From: Catenulispora acidiphila DSM 44928
GTDB lineage: Bacteria > Actinomycetota > Actinomycetes > Streptomycetales > Catenulisporaceae
Direction of reading: 5' to 3'
DNA: 64,000 nt
Assembly: GCF_000024025.1 (NCBI RefSeq)
Contig: NC_013131.1
Location: 4,588,001 to 4,652,000, forward strand
How positions within the stretch are numbered: the first letter of the stretch is position 1; every line of letters begins with the position of its first letter. Positions 8,438 to 17,220 of the stretch are shown in pieces. Both the position numbers and the translations under genes were made by a program. The notes under the pieces were generated by a model. That model was not told where the DNA came from, ran no database searches, and saw only the letters and a program-made list of their open reading frames with translations.

Positions 8438-9010
8438 TCAGTCGGACAGGGCGAGGGCGGTGATGGCGGCGGCGGGGGTGGAGGCGCTGGCGGTGATCCG
8501 GTGCTGCCTGCCGCCGTCGCCGGGGCGGGACAGGATCCAGCCGCCGTCGGCGCCGTTCCCGTCCGGGTCGGGGTCTGGCGTGGTGAAGGTCGCCCAGCGC
8601 GTGTCGTCGGGGCTGGCCCACTGGTACTCGGCGAAGCTCGGGCCGAGCACCTCGAAGCGCTGCAGGGTCCATCCGGCTGCCGTGAGCCGGTCGCCTACGG
8701 CCTGGCCGACAGCGGCATCCTCGGCGCCTTCGGCGGGGGCGGCGGCGATCACCACCTCGGCGCTCAGCCATCCGGCGATCACGTGCCAGGCAGCGCCTCC
8801 GCCGGGAAGGCGGGCGGTGGACAGCAGCGTCACCTCGATCCCGTCCTCGGGGTAGGCGTGGGCGCGGGCCTCGATCGCTCCGGCAGGGTCGGTGAGGTGT
8901 CGCAGGCCGGCGAGGTGGGCGGGGACTTCTCTGTTCGGTTGAGGCGTCCATCCGGCCTCGGTAAGGGCGTCGGCCCAGGCGGTGAGGGTCTGCTCGGTGT
9001 CGGTGCTCAT
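8438..9010 (-). CDS. DUF317-like two-module protein (intact copy D)
   Basis: ATG 9010 has GAAGAG upstream and lies 2 nt after the preceding stop. The product, 190 aa, begins MSTDTEQTLTAWADALTEAG. Module 1 opens ALTEAGWTPQ, module 2 RLTAAGWTLQR near residue 108, followed by YQWASPDDTRWATFTTPDPD. The C-terminus STPAAAITALALSD matches copies B and F. Reads through without interruption and serves as a template for the damaged copies. Confidence 0.65.
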   Translation of the reverse strand: MSTDTEQTLTAWADALTEAGWTPQPNREVPAHLAGLRHLTDPAGAIEARAHAYPEDGIEVTLLSTARLPGGGAAWHVIAGWLSAEVVIAAAPAEGAEDAAVGQAVGDRLTAAGWTLQRFEVLGPSFAEYQWASPDDTRWATFTTPDPDPDGNGADGGWILSRPGDGGRQHRITASASTPAAAITALALSD

Positions 9011-9012
9011 GG

Positions 9013-9619
9013 TCAGTGCTCTTCGTTTCCGGTGTCGGTCGGGCGGGTGCTGGGCGCGGTCAGGGCGGTGATGAAGGCGGCGATCGCCTCGGAGGGGACG
9101 TGGCCGTCGAAGTAGGCGGCGAAGGAGTTCTCGGTACGTCGGTAGGGGTCGGGGTTGCGATAGGCAATCCGCCACAGCGGCGCGATGTGCGGGGCGTCGG
9201 CCTCCGGGCCGAACTCCACCGACAGCTCCCGGTCGGGGCTGACCCAGGTGGAGTTGTCGCCGGAGTCGTCCTCGTAGCAGGTCCATCCGGGCTGCTTGAA
9301 CGGGGCGAATGCCGTCTGGTGTTCGCCGCTTCCCGCCCGGGGGCGGAGCCGCTTCCGGAGGCGGCGGTGATCGCCGCGAGGGCCGGTACAGCGGCTCGGC
9401 CACGCTTGGCTCGTGCAGTATTTCCTCGAGGTCGGCGTCCTCCGCATCGTCGACCAGGTGGATGGTGGCGATCCGGATCGCTGCCTCGCCGGTGTCGATC
9501 CGGTGATCGATGGTCGTGATCGGTCGCAGGGTGTTGAGGCGGCGGCGGGCCTGCTCCTCGGACGCAGCCTCGACATGGGCGGTGGCGTTGAGCTGGAACT
9601 CGAAGACGTACGTGGGCAT
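9013..9619 (-). pseudogene. Fused small protein plus DUF317-like module, frameshifted (copy E)
   Basis: ATG 9619 has AGGAG upstream and reads MPTYVFEFQLNATAHVEAAS, a small beta-rich domain ending LEEILHEPSVAEPLYRP. The same frame then becomes Pro/Arg-rich. One base over, the sequence resumes as a single DUF317-like module: FAPFKQPGWTCYEDDSG, WVSPDRELSVEFGPEAD, C-terminus SEAIAAFITALTAP, ending at 9013. The junction lies between about 9310 and 9390 in a run of CCG/GGC repeats. Either one gene with an insertion or two genes whose border was scrambled. Confidence 0.5.
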
Positions 9620-9646
9620 GGAGGTTGCTCCTGGTGTGCGGGGTGT

Positions 9647-10189
9647 TCAGTCAGTCAGGGCGAGGGCGGCGATGACGGCGGCGGGCGTGTGCAGGCTGAT
9701 CTGGGTTTCGGCGTGCTTTCCGTCGGGCCCGGGGCGGCCTACGAGCCAGTAGCCGGGTTCGAACTTGTTGCCGGGCAGGGGTGGGACACGGTGCGGGCGC
9801 GGTCCGGGCTGTCCCAGGCGCGCTCCAGTACGCGGTCTTGCTCGGTGATGTCCTCGCGTCGTGTCCAGCCGTGCGCGGGCAGCGTGTCCTCGACGCAGGG
9901 CGACCGGCAGGGGGACCTCGTGCAGTTCGGCCATCCAGCCGGGTCGTCGTCCGGGCCCGGTGGTGGACGCCGAGTCGGCGGACAGGCTGGCGATCATGTC
10001 GCCGTCGGGGTAGCGGGAGGCGTGGAGGTGCAGGCGTCCGTCGGGGCTGGCCAGCTCGTGGATCTGGCTTCGCCATTGCGGCTCGGTGCGGACCTCGCAG
10101 GTGTAGCTCCAGCCGGCGGCGAGCAGGCTGCTCGTCAAGGCTTCGGTGCGGTCGGTCGTCGCCTCGGTGGCGGTGTCAGTGGCGGTCAT
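9647..10189 (-). pseudogene. DUF317-like gene with two compensating frameshifts (copy F)
   Basis: ATG 10189 begins MTATDTATEATTDRTEALTS and module 1 (LLAAGWSYTCEV, LASPDGRLHLHAS) is intact to about 9905. The frame then turns Arg-rich. One base over, a module 2 opening is found (DTLPAHGWTRRED, ERAWDSPDRARTVS). Near 9775-9785 the sequence returns to the first frame and finishes with NKFEPGYWLVGRPGPDG and TPAAVIAALALTD. Two opposite indels keep the total length a multiple of three, so an uninterrupted but partly nonsense 180-residue frame remains. Confidence 0.5.
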
Positions 10190-10240
10190 CGGGTTCTCCG
10201 TTCGAGGTCGGGGCGGGCGGGAGCCCGCCCCGTGGCGGGT

Positions 10241-12076
10241 TCAGCGGGTGGCGGACAGGGCCTTGGCGGCGGCTTTGCCGATCTCGGCTCCGGCCGAGGC
10301 GGGGTCGGCCAGGCTCAGCACGTGGCATCCGTTCAGCGGCGCGGGGGCGTAGCCGTCGGCCAGGGCGATCCAGAGCACCGCGCAGCCGGAGGCGATTAGG
10401 CGGTCGACGCGGGCCTGGGCTCCGGCGCGTTCCTCCCAGACGAAGTGGCCGTCGGAGACGATGACCAGCAGGCGGGCGGCTCCGGGGCGGGTGAGGCCCA
10501 GTCCGCCGTCTAGGGCGTCGATCGCGGTGCAGACCTTCTCGGCCATGTCTTCGGCGCGGAACTCGGTGACGGCGGTCGGGTTGGTGCCAGGGCGGGTGAT
10601 CGGGGTGACGGCGTTGCCGAAGGCGACGGTGGCGGTCTTGCAGTCGGGGTTGGTCACGGCGATGGCGCGGGCGGTGATCCAGGCGGCGGAGGCGACGGGG
10701 GCGGCGGCGTCGTACATCGAGCCGGAGATGTCGACCGCGATTCCGACTCGCAGCGGCGGGGAGGGCTGGTGGCGGCGGCTGGTGTGGACCCAGGGGGTCG
10801 CCGTCGGTATCGCCCCGGCCGCCTTCTGCGCGTCGTGGGCCAGTGCGCCGCGCATGCTGAGGCGTCCCGGCGGGGTCGCTGAATGCGTGACGGTCTCGGT
10901 GCGCTCGCGGTAGGCGGCGGTTTTCAAGGCTCGGGCGAGTTGGGCGGCGGCGGCTACCTCGGCGGGGTACGGGGCGCGGGTGCCGGAGACCGGGGTCCTG
11001 GTGCGCCTGCGCCCTCCGGGTCCGGAGGCGGGCCCGAAGATCCGGCCGGAGACGCGCTCGGCGCTGGCGCTGGCGGCTGCCTCGCTGGCGCGTTCGGCGG
11101 CGGCGGCCGAGGCGAGGGCGATGATCTCGGCTTCGAGTTCGCCGTCGGCGGCGATGCGGGCGGACACTGCCGCCATCACCGCGCCGACCGCCTCGGCCAG
11201 CGGTCCGGGTATTCCGTCCGGTCCGGGCTCGCCGAGCCCGGGGGCGGGTGCGTCGGAGTCGACTCCGACCAGGTCGCACCATTCCCGCCCGAGGTCGATC
11301 ATCGTTTCGGCGTCTTCGTCGTCGCACTCGCGGGCGGCGGTCCAGATGGCGCGCAGGTCTTCCAGCACCTCCTCGCCGAGGATCTCGGCGACGTGGGCCT
11401 CGAGGGTGGCGACGTCTTCGGGTTCGAGGATCCCGGCGTCGGCGCGGGCCAGGATCAGCCCGGCGGCACCCGCCGCCGCCCAAGACGTCGCCTCGCCCGG
11501 GGCGGGGTCGATGTTGGGCAGGATCAGGGTGGAGGCCGAGGCGCGCAGCCATTTCGCGTCACCGGGGCGGCGGGCGACCAGGGCCGCCTCGCAGCGCGAC
11601 TCCTCCAGCATGATCGCTACCTGGGTCGCGGCCTGCTCCGCGCCGTGCGGCACGTCCCAGACGCTGTGCGCGGCGTGGCCTCCGGCCTCATGGCAGAACA
11701 CACCCCAGGCGGCGGCGTACCGTTCGCGGTCGGCGGGGTCGGAGGCGTCGATGGTGGCGGGGTCGATCCCGGTGAACAGGCCGCTTTCCAGCTCGATCGC
11801 CGCCTCGCGGGTGGCGAACAGGCCCTTGGCTCCGGAGCGGGTCCTGGGCTGCACGCTGACGACCAGGTCGTCGCGTCCTGCGATCTCGGCGGCCTGCTCC
11901 GACAGCTGGGCGGACACCGCCAGCCAGGCCAGTTCAGTATCGGTCGGGTCCGGCGCGGTCGGGTGCTGCGGCCCTGTGCTCATCGCGCCGCCGTCGGTGT
12001 CCCAGGCGGCCATTTCCAGGTCGGAGTCGTCGGGTGTGGTCGGGGTGCGGTGCAGGTGGGCGGCGAGGCTGGACAT
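10241..12076 (-). CDS. von Willebrand A domain protein with HEAGGH metal-binding motif
   Basis: ATG 12076 (MSSLAAHLHRTPTTPDDSDL) is preferred over an Arg-rich extension; 611 aa. The middle third contains WGVFCHEAGGHAAHS near residue 150, a zinc-peptidase-like H-E-x-x-x-H. The C-terminal third is a vWA domain with an exact MIDAS start (AVDISGSM). The central region is an Ala/Glu-rich helix. With the AAA ATPase just upstream it makes a MoxR/vWA (CobS/CobT-like) pair, which in known systems remodels protein complexes or inserts metals. The substrate on this ICE is unknown. In the same leftward run as the DUF317-like genes. Confidence 0.75.
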   Translation of the reverse strand: MSSLAAHLHRTPTTPDDSDLEMAAWDTDGGAMSTGPQHPTAPDPTDTELAWLAVSAQLSEQAAEIAGRDDLVVSVQPRTRSGAKGLFATREAAIELESGLFTGIDPATIDASDPADRERYAAAWGVFCHEAGGHAAHSVWDVPHGAEQAATQVAIMLEESRCEAALVARRPGDAKWLRASASTLILPNIDPAPGEATSWAAAGAAGLILARADAGILEPEDVATLEAHVAEILGEEVLEDLRAIWTAARECDDEDAETMIDLGREWCDLVGVDSDAPAPGLGEPGPDGIPGPLAEAVGAVMAAVSARIAADGELEAEIIALASAAAAERASEAAASASAERVSGRIFGPASGPGGRRRTRTPVSGTRAPYPAEVAAAAQLARALKTAAYRERTETVTHSATPPGRLSMRGALAHDAQKAAGAIPTATPWVHTSRRHQPSPPLRVGIAVDISGSMYDAAAPVASAAWITARAIAVTNPDCKTATVAFGNAVTPITRPGTNPTAVTEFRAEDMAEKVCTAIDALDGGLGLTRPGAARLLVIVSDGHFVWEERAGAQARVDRLIASGCAVLWIALADGYAPAPLNGCHVLSLADPASAGAEIGKAAAKALSATR

Positions 12077-12114
12077 GGCGCGTGGTTCCGTTCGGGGATC
12101 GGGAGGCGGGGCGG

Positions 12115-13419
12115 TTAGAGCTGCTTGCCGAGGGCCAGGGCGGTGACTTTGCGGCCGAGGACTCTGGCGATCACGTCGGCGACCAGGGCGCGGTCTTCTT
12201 CCGGGGCGACGCCCAGGAGGTTGGCGTAGGCGATGTCCGCGCCGAGCAGGGTGTAGACCTCTTGGAAGGCTTTGAGTTCGCGCAGTTGCGGTGCCCATCC
12301 GGCCAGGCCCTTGGTCTGCCGTTCGGCCAGGTTCTTCGCGATCTGCACGGCCTTGGGTTCGACTTTGAGGAACAGGGCGAGGTCGTAGTCGGAGCCGACC
12401 TGGATCTGTACGCCGAACCGGGAGGACAGGGCCTCGGTGAGTACGGCTCCTGCTACACCGGGGTTGTGTCCAGCGATTACGTAGAAGCCGGGGGCAGCGG
12501 TGATCGTCTCGCCTTTGTGCGCCTTGACAATGATCTGCTTGCGGCCGTCCATCGCGGGGTAGGCGGCTGCGAGGACCTTGGGTGATATGAGGGTGGCGTC
12601 GTCGATCAGCAGGGGGCGGCCTTCCTGCATCGCGATCACCAGGGGCCCGTAGACGAACTGGTAGGTGCCGTCCTCGGCCTGGGTGTACTCGCCGATGAAG
12701 TCGCCGACCGTGGTGTCTCCGTCCCCGGCGATGGTGATCAGGTCGTCGAAGGCGGCCTCGATCACGGAGGTCTTTCCGGTGCCCGGGGGTCCGTAGAGCA
12801 GGGCGGGTACCCCGGCCTCGCGCAGCGCGCGCAAGGCAGTCACGTCGGTGTGCTTGCCGAGGGCGCGCGGGTGGTACTGCTGGCCGTTGGGTCGGGTGAT
12901 CGGTTCGGGCCTGCTCGGGGCGGCCTTGGCCGCCTTCGGCAGCGGAGGTGCGGTCGTGCCGCCGGGGGCTGGGGTCGCAGGTCCCGTCCCCCGGGCGATG
13001 GTGGCGGTTCCGGCGGCCTTTTCGGTTTCGGCGTTCGCCTGCCAGCGGCGGGGTGCCTTCCCGACCTGTACGGCCTGCTCGAGTTCGACCAGCTTGTTCA
13101 AGGCGTTGCCGATCGCGCCGCCGGAGTTGCCCAGGATCCTGGCCACGTCGCCGACCGACATCTCCGCGCCCGGGGTATCGGCCAGGACTCGGGCGACCTG
13201 CATTCTCAGGTAGCCGGGGCGGGTGTGGCCCGAGGCGGTCAGCGATTCGGGGTCCGTCTCCGAGTCAGAGTCCGGGTCCGCTTCCGGCGCGGAGGCGGCG
13301 GAGTCCTCCTCGGAGGCCGGCGGAGCGGAGTCCTCCTCCGAGGCTGGCGCGGCGGGGTGCTCCTCGAAGTCGGGGGCGGTGTCGGCTATGCCGGGCGGGG
13401 CGAGGGTCGGGGTGCTCAT
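12115..13419 (-). CDS. MoxR/CobS-type AAA+ ATPase with N-terminal winged helix
   Basis: 434 residues from ATG 13419. An acidic Ser/Glu/Asp-rich tail (about 1-70) is followed by a winged-helix-like domain (VARILGNSGGAIGNALNKL) near residues 85-135. A Pro/Ala linker precedes the AAA+ core: Walker A GPPGTGKT near residue 215, Walker B LLIDDA near 275, sensor AGHNPG and arginine finger LSSRFG. The core matches MoxR-family ATPases, which act with vWA proteins; the partner vWA gene follows 38 nt downstream. The fused DNA-binding-like domain is unusual and might tether the complex to the element. Confidence 0.8.
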   Translation of the reverse strand: MSTPTLAPPGIADTAPDFEEHPAAPASEEDSAPPASEEDSAASAPEADPDSDSETDPESLTASGHTRPGYLRMQVARVLADTPGAEMSVGDVARILGNSGGAIGNALNKLVELEQAVQVGKAPRRWQANAETEKAAGTATIARGTGPATPAPGGTTAPPLPKAAKAAPSRPEPITRPNGQQYHPRALGKHTDVTALRALREAGVPALLYGPPGTGKTSVIEAAFDDLITIAGDGDTTVGDFIGEYTQAEDGTYQFVYGPLVIAMQEGRPLLIDDATLISPKVLAAAYPAMDGRKQIIVKAHKGETITAAPGFYVIAGHNPGVAGAVLTEALSSRFGVQIQVGSDYDLALFLKVEPKAVQIAKNLAERQTKGLAGWAPQLRELKAFQEVYTLLGADIAYANLLGVAPEEDRALVADVIARVLGRKVTALALGKQL

Positions 13420-13548
13420 GGTGGCGCGGTTCTTTCTGGCTCGTTTTCGGGCAGGCTCCGCCCCCACCGGGGAAGGCGGCGAACGGTGAATCAGGGGTTT
13501 GGGTGGCGCGATGCGCGCGGCGGGGCGGATTCGCCCGGCGAGGGAGGT

Positions 13549-13974
13549 CTACAGGGCGGCGATGTAGGCCGCGACGGCGGCGGCCATCGGCGCGGGGTCG
13601 GGGTTGTCCCAGGCGTAGTACGGGGCGTCGATGAAGTCGTCGTCGGTGTTGTGATTGGCGACCCATCCGGTCGCCGATTCCTCGGGCCACCGCAGATCAG
13701 GGAGGAACTCGGGCGCGCCGATCCAGATGTGTGACCCGTCGGTGCCGGGCACGATTTCCAGGAGGTAGCCGCGACCGTCGGGGCTGACGACCCGGGCGCT
13801 GACGCCGTGAGCGTGTAGGGCGGTGATGGCGGCGGTGACGGCGGGGTGTTCGTCGTCCGGCGACATGTATTCGTAGGGTCCGCCCGGCCCGAACGGCGCG
13901 GTACACATGGGCCCGCACTTCTGTCCGGGTTCCGCGCCGCATTCGTCGCACGCCGGAATCACGGTTTCCGCCAT
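13549..13974 (-). CDS. Small zinc-ribbon-containing hypothetical protein, 141 aa
   Basis: ATG 13974 is chosen because AAAGGA precedes it by about 9 nt; an ATG at 13995 lacks a site. The N-terminus has a tight cysteine cluster, CDECGAEPGQKCGPMC, likely binding one zinc. The rest resembles a DUF317-like module, with a strand pair (VVSPDGRGYLLEIVPG) and a C-terminal helix (PMAAAVAAYIAAL). It is the first gene after the 1.2 kb non-coding stretch and so probably heads the leftward accessory transcript. Confidence 0.6.
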   Translation of the reverse strand: MAETVIPACDECGAEPGQKCGPMCTAPFGPGGPYEYMSPDDEHPAVTAAITALHAHGVSARVVSPDGRGYLLEIVPGTDGSHIWIGAPEFLPDLRWPEESATGWVANHNTDDDFIDAPYYAWDNPDPAPMAAAVAAYIAAL

Positions 13975-14234
13975 CGCGCTAATCCTTTCATTCATGGCAT
14001 TGCATTGTTCGGGTGATGTGCGTTGCTATTTCTTGCCTGATTTTGACAAGGCTTACGCCAGGTCAGAGTCTTTCTGGGGTTTCCCGGCGATGTTCCGGGG
14101 AACTTTCTTTCCGGCTTCCCGGGCTGATGATCTAACCCTATCCCGGCATTCGCTAAGAGCCGAGTCGGTGTTTCCGTCTTTCTTTTGTGCCGGTTCGCTA
14201 TTCCCGCTTCGGGCTTCCCCCCGGGCACATCACT

Positions 14235-14264
14235 AATATAGCTCGACTTCCGGCCCTATGACCA
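14235..14264 (-). promoter_or_regulatory. Possible promoter for the leftward accessory operon
   Basis: On the minus strand TATATT (14235-14240) lies 18 nt downstream of TGGTCA (14259-14264), a weak -35/-10 pair inside the locally AT-rich stretch. It points towards the zinc-ribbon, MoxR and vWA genes, about 260 nt ahead of the first start codon. Pattern match only. Confidence 0.3.
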
Positions 14265-14877
14265 GCGGAAATGCGGCTTGATAAGTGTCGTTGTTTTGCA
14301 TTTTCTCGACGCTTTCCAAGACTCTTTAGCGATGTTCCCTCTGAAAGTATCGAGGTGCGCAGTTTCGGCCTACGAACGGCGCCGTTCGCGCCCCGCGCGC
14401 CTATTTTTCGCATGCCGTTCGGGGCGCGCGCCTACGGTTGCCCGGTTCGCGCGCCGCGCGTGGGGTGAACCGCCGCGCGGCGCGCCGCCCCGCCGCCCGT
14501 GCGCGGATTGGCCGTCGATGACCGGATCAGCCACTTTCATGGCTTGCGCCGGTTTCGAGCGCGCTCACGGTCGGTGACGAGGCGGCCTCGCGGCTGGCGA
14601 GGCGCGGACCTGGCCGCGCCGGCTTTGCGGGCAAGGCAGGCGTCGGCAAAGGTTGGGGCTTGAAGGGGTTGAAGAGGGGTTTTAGAGAAGGGGTTTACAA
14701 GTGGGACGAGGAGGGTGAGCAGGCCGCTGGGCGAGGAGATGAGAGTGAGGCGAGGACGCGGGGATGAGAGGGCGCCGGGCCGCCGTACAGAGATCGGGAT
14801 TAGTTACTTCTACCGATCAGTCTGGTCGTCTCGCACGTGCGTTAATAGGATCTGACCTGCATCGAAGGCGGATTTGG

Positions 14878-14942
14878 GTGATCCATTCACAGCAGGATCA
14901 CCGAACGGATCACTGATTGGATCACTGAATGGATCACCAACT
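14878..14942. repeat. Four 12-bp tandem repeats with an inverted copy
   Basis: Four head-to-tail 12-mers of the form GGATCACYRAMY/W occupy 14895-14906, 14907-14918, 14919-14930 and 14931-14942. An inverted copy of the GGATCAC core (GTGATCC, 14878-14884) precedes them. The repeat could be read as a tetrapeptide repeat in a minus-strand frame, but that frame is otherwise Arg/Pro-rich and unlikely to be a gene. Tandem iterons plus an inverted copy resemble binding arrays at plasmid origins or oriT regions. Confidence 0.7.
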
Positions 14943-15197
14943 GGACTGGGGAATCGGTCAGGAGTCTGATTCACTCGGTCTCGTCCCGCCTTCCCGGAGC
15001 CCCCAGTGCGGCGCTCTGACCAGTCCTCGATCGGTGGCGTCTGCCGTGGCGTCCGGCGGCGAATACCGCAGGGCCCTGGCGCCTGCCGCCCCGACTGCCG
15101 TAGCCTCGCTCTAGGCGAGGTCGCAGGCCGGCGACAGGCTGGGGAGGCCCGCGGAGGCCGTCGCCCCGCCCGGATGCGCACTGCGCAACCGGGGCGG

Positions 15198-16124
15198 TCA
15201 GGACCTGGCTGTCGGCCGGGTCGCGGCGAAGAAATCGGGCCACTGGTAATCCTCGATCCGCACCGCAGATCCGGTATTCGGCGCATTGATCATCTTACCA
15301 TTTCCCACGTATATTCCAACGTGGTGCGCGAATTGCGGGTTCCCGAAGAATACCAGGTCGCCGGGTTCCAGCGGGGTTCCGGGAGGGAGTATTTTCCCGG
15401 TTTGGTATTGGTCGGTGGCGACACGCGGGAGTGATATTCCGGCGGCGGCGTAGGCTTGTTGGACGAGTCCGGAGCAGTCGAATCCCTGGCCATGTGCGGG
15501 CCCGTTGCCGCCCCATTCGTACGGGACTCCGAGTTGGGCCATCGCGTAGGCGAGGACTTTCTGCACGACCGCCGAGTCCGAGGCGGCAACGGGGGCTCCG
15601 GCGTCCCCGATCGTCGTGGAGTATTGGGCGGCGTAGCCGAGGACGTCTTTCACGTAGTCGTCGGAGTGGTTGTAGGCGTAGATCGCGCCGTGGATGTCGG
15701 TGCCGTTCTGCGCGCCGTTGGCGCACAGCATTCTCGCTGCGGCGTATACGGCGTCGATGGGGTCCCAGGGTGTCGGTGGGTCGGCGCCGCCGGGCGGGAC
15801 GGGCTGGGCGTACTCGTCGAAGGTCGCGGGCAGGAACTGCATCGGCCCGACCGCGCCGGCGCTGGACACCTGGTCTTTGGCGCGGCCGAAGTCGGACTCG
15901 GCCTTGCCGATGCCGGCCAGCACCGTCCAGGACAGCCCCGGGCAGGTCGCGGCGGCCTGCATGTCCAGCACCAGGTACTGCGCGGGGATGTCGGCCCCGG
16001 CGGTGGCCGAGGGCGGGGAGTCCGAGCCGAGGCCGAACGCCGAGGCGACACCGGCGGCGGCTCCGGCTATCAGGATGAGGACCAGCAGCAGCGCCGCGCC
16101 GGCGGCGCCGGCGAGCTTAGCCAC
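15198..16124 (-). CDS. Bifunctional cell-wall hydrolase: lytic transglycosylase plus NlpC/P60
   Basis: 308 aa with an N-terminal membrane anchor or signal (residues 6-30). An SLT/lysozyme-like domain follows with catalytic Glu76 in GIGKAESDFG and GPMQF near 93. A C-terminal NlpC/P60 endopeptidase carries Cys217 in FDCSGLV and His268 in HHVGIYV. The usual third residue, a His, appears as Asn280 (MINAP), a variant to note. Proteins of this build (VirB1/CwlT/TcpG-like) open peptidoglycan for type IV secretion channels. The GTG start overlaps the Replic_Relax gene by 8 nt, so it is co-transcribed with the transfer operon. Confidence 0.88.
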   Translation of the reverse strand: MAKLAGAAGAALLLVLILIAGAAAGVASAFGLGSDSPPSATAGADIPAQYLVLDMQAAATCPGLSWTVLAGIGKAESDFGRAKDQVSSAGAVGPMQFLPATFDEYAQPVPPGGADPPTPWDPIDAVYAAARMLCANGAQNGTDIHGAIYAYNHSDDYVKDVLGYAAQYSTTIGDAGAPVAASDSAVVQKVLAYAMAQLGVPYEWGGNGPAHGQGFDCSGLVQQAYAAAGISLPRVATDQYQTGKILPPGTPLEPGDLVFFGNPQFAHHVGIYVGNGKMINAPNTGSAVRIEDYQWPDFFAATRPTARS

Positions 16125-17148
16125 GGCTGTGCTCCTTGCCCGTCGCGTCCGGGGGCAGCGGGTTCGGCGGGTTGAACAGCCTTCCGGTGCGGGCGGCGTC
16201 GGCGTCGCGGTCGGCGGTCGCGTGCCCGGCGGCGCTGGCGTAGGCGGCGAGTTCGATCAAGTGCAGCCGTCGGGCGGTGCGGGCGGCCAGTTCCCACACC
16301 GGGCCTGCCGGGGTGGTGTCTTCGGTGGCGGCGGGGGTGGCGGTGGCCACCGGGACGGTCGGCGGGTCCAGGGCGAGCATGCGGTGCAGGGCGCGCTCGC
16401 GGTTCGGGGACTGCAGCCAGAACAGCACCGGGGTGTCGATACCGGTGACCGCCGCGAGGCGGGCGTAGCCGTCGAGCTTGCCGACGACCCGCTCGAGGTT
16501 CTCGCTGCCGGTGTCGTACTCGAGGAAGAACTCCGCGGTGCGCAGCTTCCCTCGCGGAGCCGGGGCCTTCCAGCGGCCGAAGGCGTCGGGCCGGGCCAGG
16601 TCTCCGTACAGGTGGAAGCAGGTCAGCTCCGACCACCAGGAGACCAGTTCGCCGTCGGCGTCCGGGCCGATGCGGGAGGCAGCGGCCAGGTGGGAGTAGA
16701 CCTCGTTCACGCCGACGGTGTGGGCCAGCCGCGGTGAGTAGGCGACCCCGAGGCTGCGGGAGCGGTGGTAGCCGAGCTGCTTGATGGTGACGCCGGCCTC
16801 GGCGGCGAGCACCTGGGCGCCGTGGGCTCCGAGGACGTAGTGCTCCGGCGCGGAGCCGATCGCGCGCAGCGGACGGAACCGCTCGATGACGCGCAGCTCG
16901 TTGGCCAGGATCGCCAGGCGCCGGTTGGCGATGCGCGGCCCGTCGAAGGCGATCCTGGCGATCTGCGGCCCGGTCAGTACCTGGTGCTCGCGCAGGGCGT
17001 GCAGCAGCCACCGGTCCCGCGCGGTGAGCCGGGCGGCGAGTTCGGCCAGGGCGGCGCGGCGGGCGGCCGGGGCCGGGTCGCGAATGACGGCAGCGGGCAG
17101 GTAGTCCGGGTGCGCGGGCGGGGAGGGATTCGGGACGGCAGGGGTCAA
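16117..17148 (-). CDS. Replication-relaxation (Replic_Relax) family protein
   Basis: 343 aa from a TTG at 17148. An ATG at 17154 touches the ribosome site AGGAG with no spacing, whereas the TTG is 6 nt away, so the TTG is preferred. A winged helix occupies about residues 40-110 (DRWLLHALREHQVLTGPQIA). A nuclease-like alpha/beta domain follows, with WWSELTCFHLYG near 170 and AEFFLEYDTGSENLERVVGK near 205. These are hallmarks of the Replic_Relax family of actinobacterial plasmids and ICEs. It sits between the coupling protein and wall hydrolase genes, where a relaxase gene is expected, so it is the best candidate for DNA processing. Confidence 0.75.
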   Translation of the reverse strand: MTPAVPNPSPPAHPDYLPAAVIRDPAPAARRAALAELAARLTARDRWLLHALREHQVLTGPQIARIAFDGPRIANRRLAILANELRVIERFRPLRAIGSAPEHYVLGAHGAQVLAAEAGVTIKQLGYHRSRSLGVAYSPRLAHTVGVNEVYSHLAAASRIGPDADGELVSWWSELTCFHLYGDLARPDAFGRWKAPAPRGKLRTAEFFLEYDTGSENLERVVGKLDGYARLAAVTGIDTPVLFWLQSPNRERALHRMLALDPPTVPVATATPAATEDTTPAGPVWELAARTARRLHLIELAAYASAAGHATADRDADAARTGRLFNPPNPLPPDATGKEHSRG

Positions 17149-17220
17149 GGACATCTCCTATAAGAGGTGCGATTCGATGCAGGGACCGGGAGGACGGCGG
17201 CCCCGGAAGCCGGGCGAGAG

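Larger units (their letters stand above)
13975..15197. other. 1.2 kb non-coding stretch with tandem repeats and purine-rich tract
   Basis: No convincing gene is seen. The first 400 bases are noticeably less GC-rich than the flanks. A purine-rich tract lies at about 14650-14770. At 14878-14942 there is a 12-bp tandem repeat block with an inverted copy. A small hairpin (CCTCGC-TCTAG-GCGAGG) lies near 15105-15121, about 80 nt past the end of the NlpC/P60 gene, and might end that transcript. The stretch separates the transfer operon from the accessory operon and is a plausible home for an origin of transfer or replication; that is inference. Confidence 0.5.

Noticed and set aside
13992-14413. Two short minus-strand frames (78 and 71 codons) in the AT-richer stretch
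   Set aside because: No ribosome sites, no coupling, low-quality composition; treated as non-coding regulatory DNA.
14878-14942. CRISPR array
   Set aside because: The 12-bp units are contiguous without spacers and no cas gene is present.
14810-15286. Minus-strand frame containing tetrapeptide repeats (SDPI/SDPF/GDPF)
   Set aside because: The repeats come from the 12-bp DNA repeat; the rest is Arg/Pro-rich and overlaps the end of the NlpC/P60 gene. DNA-level function is more likely.
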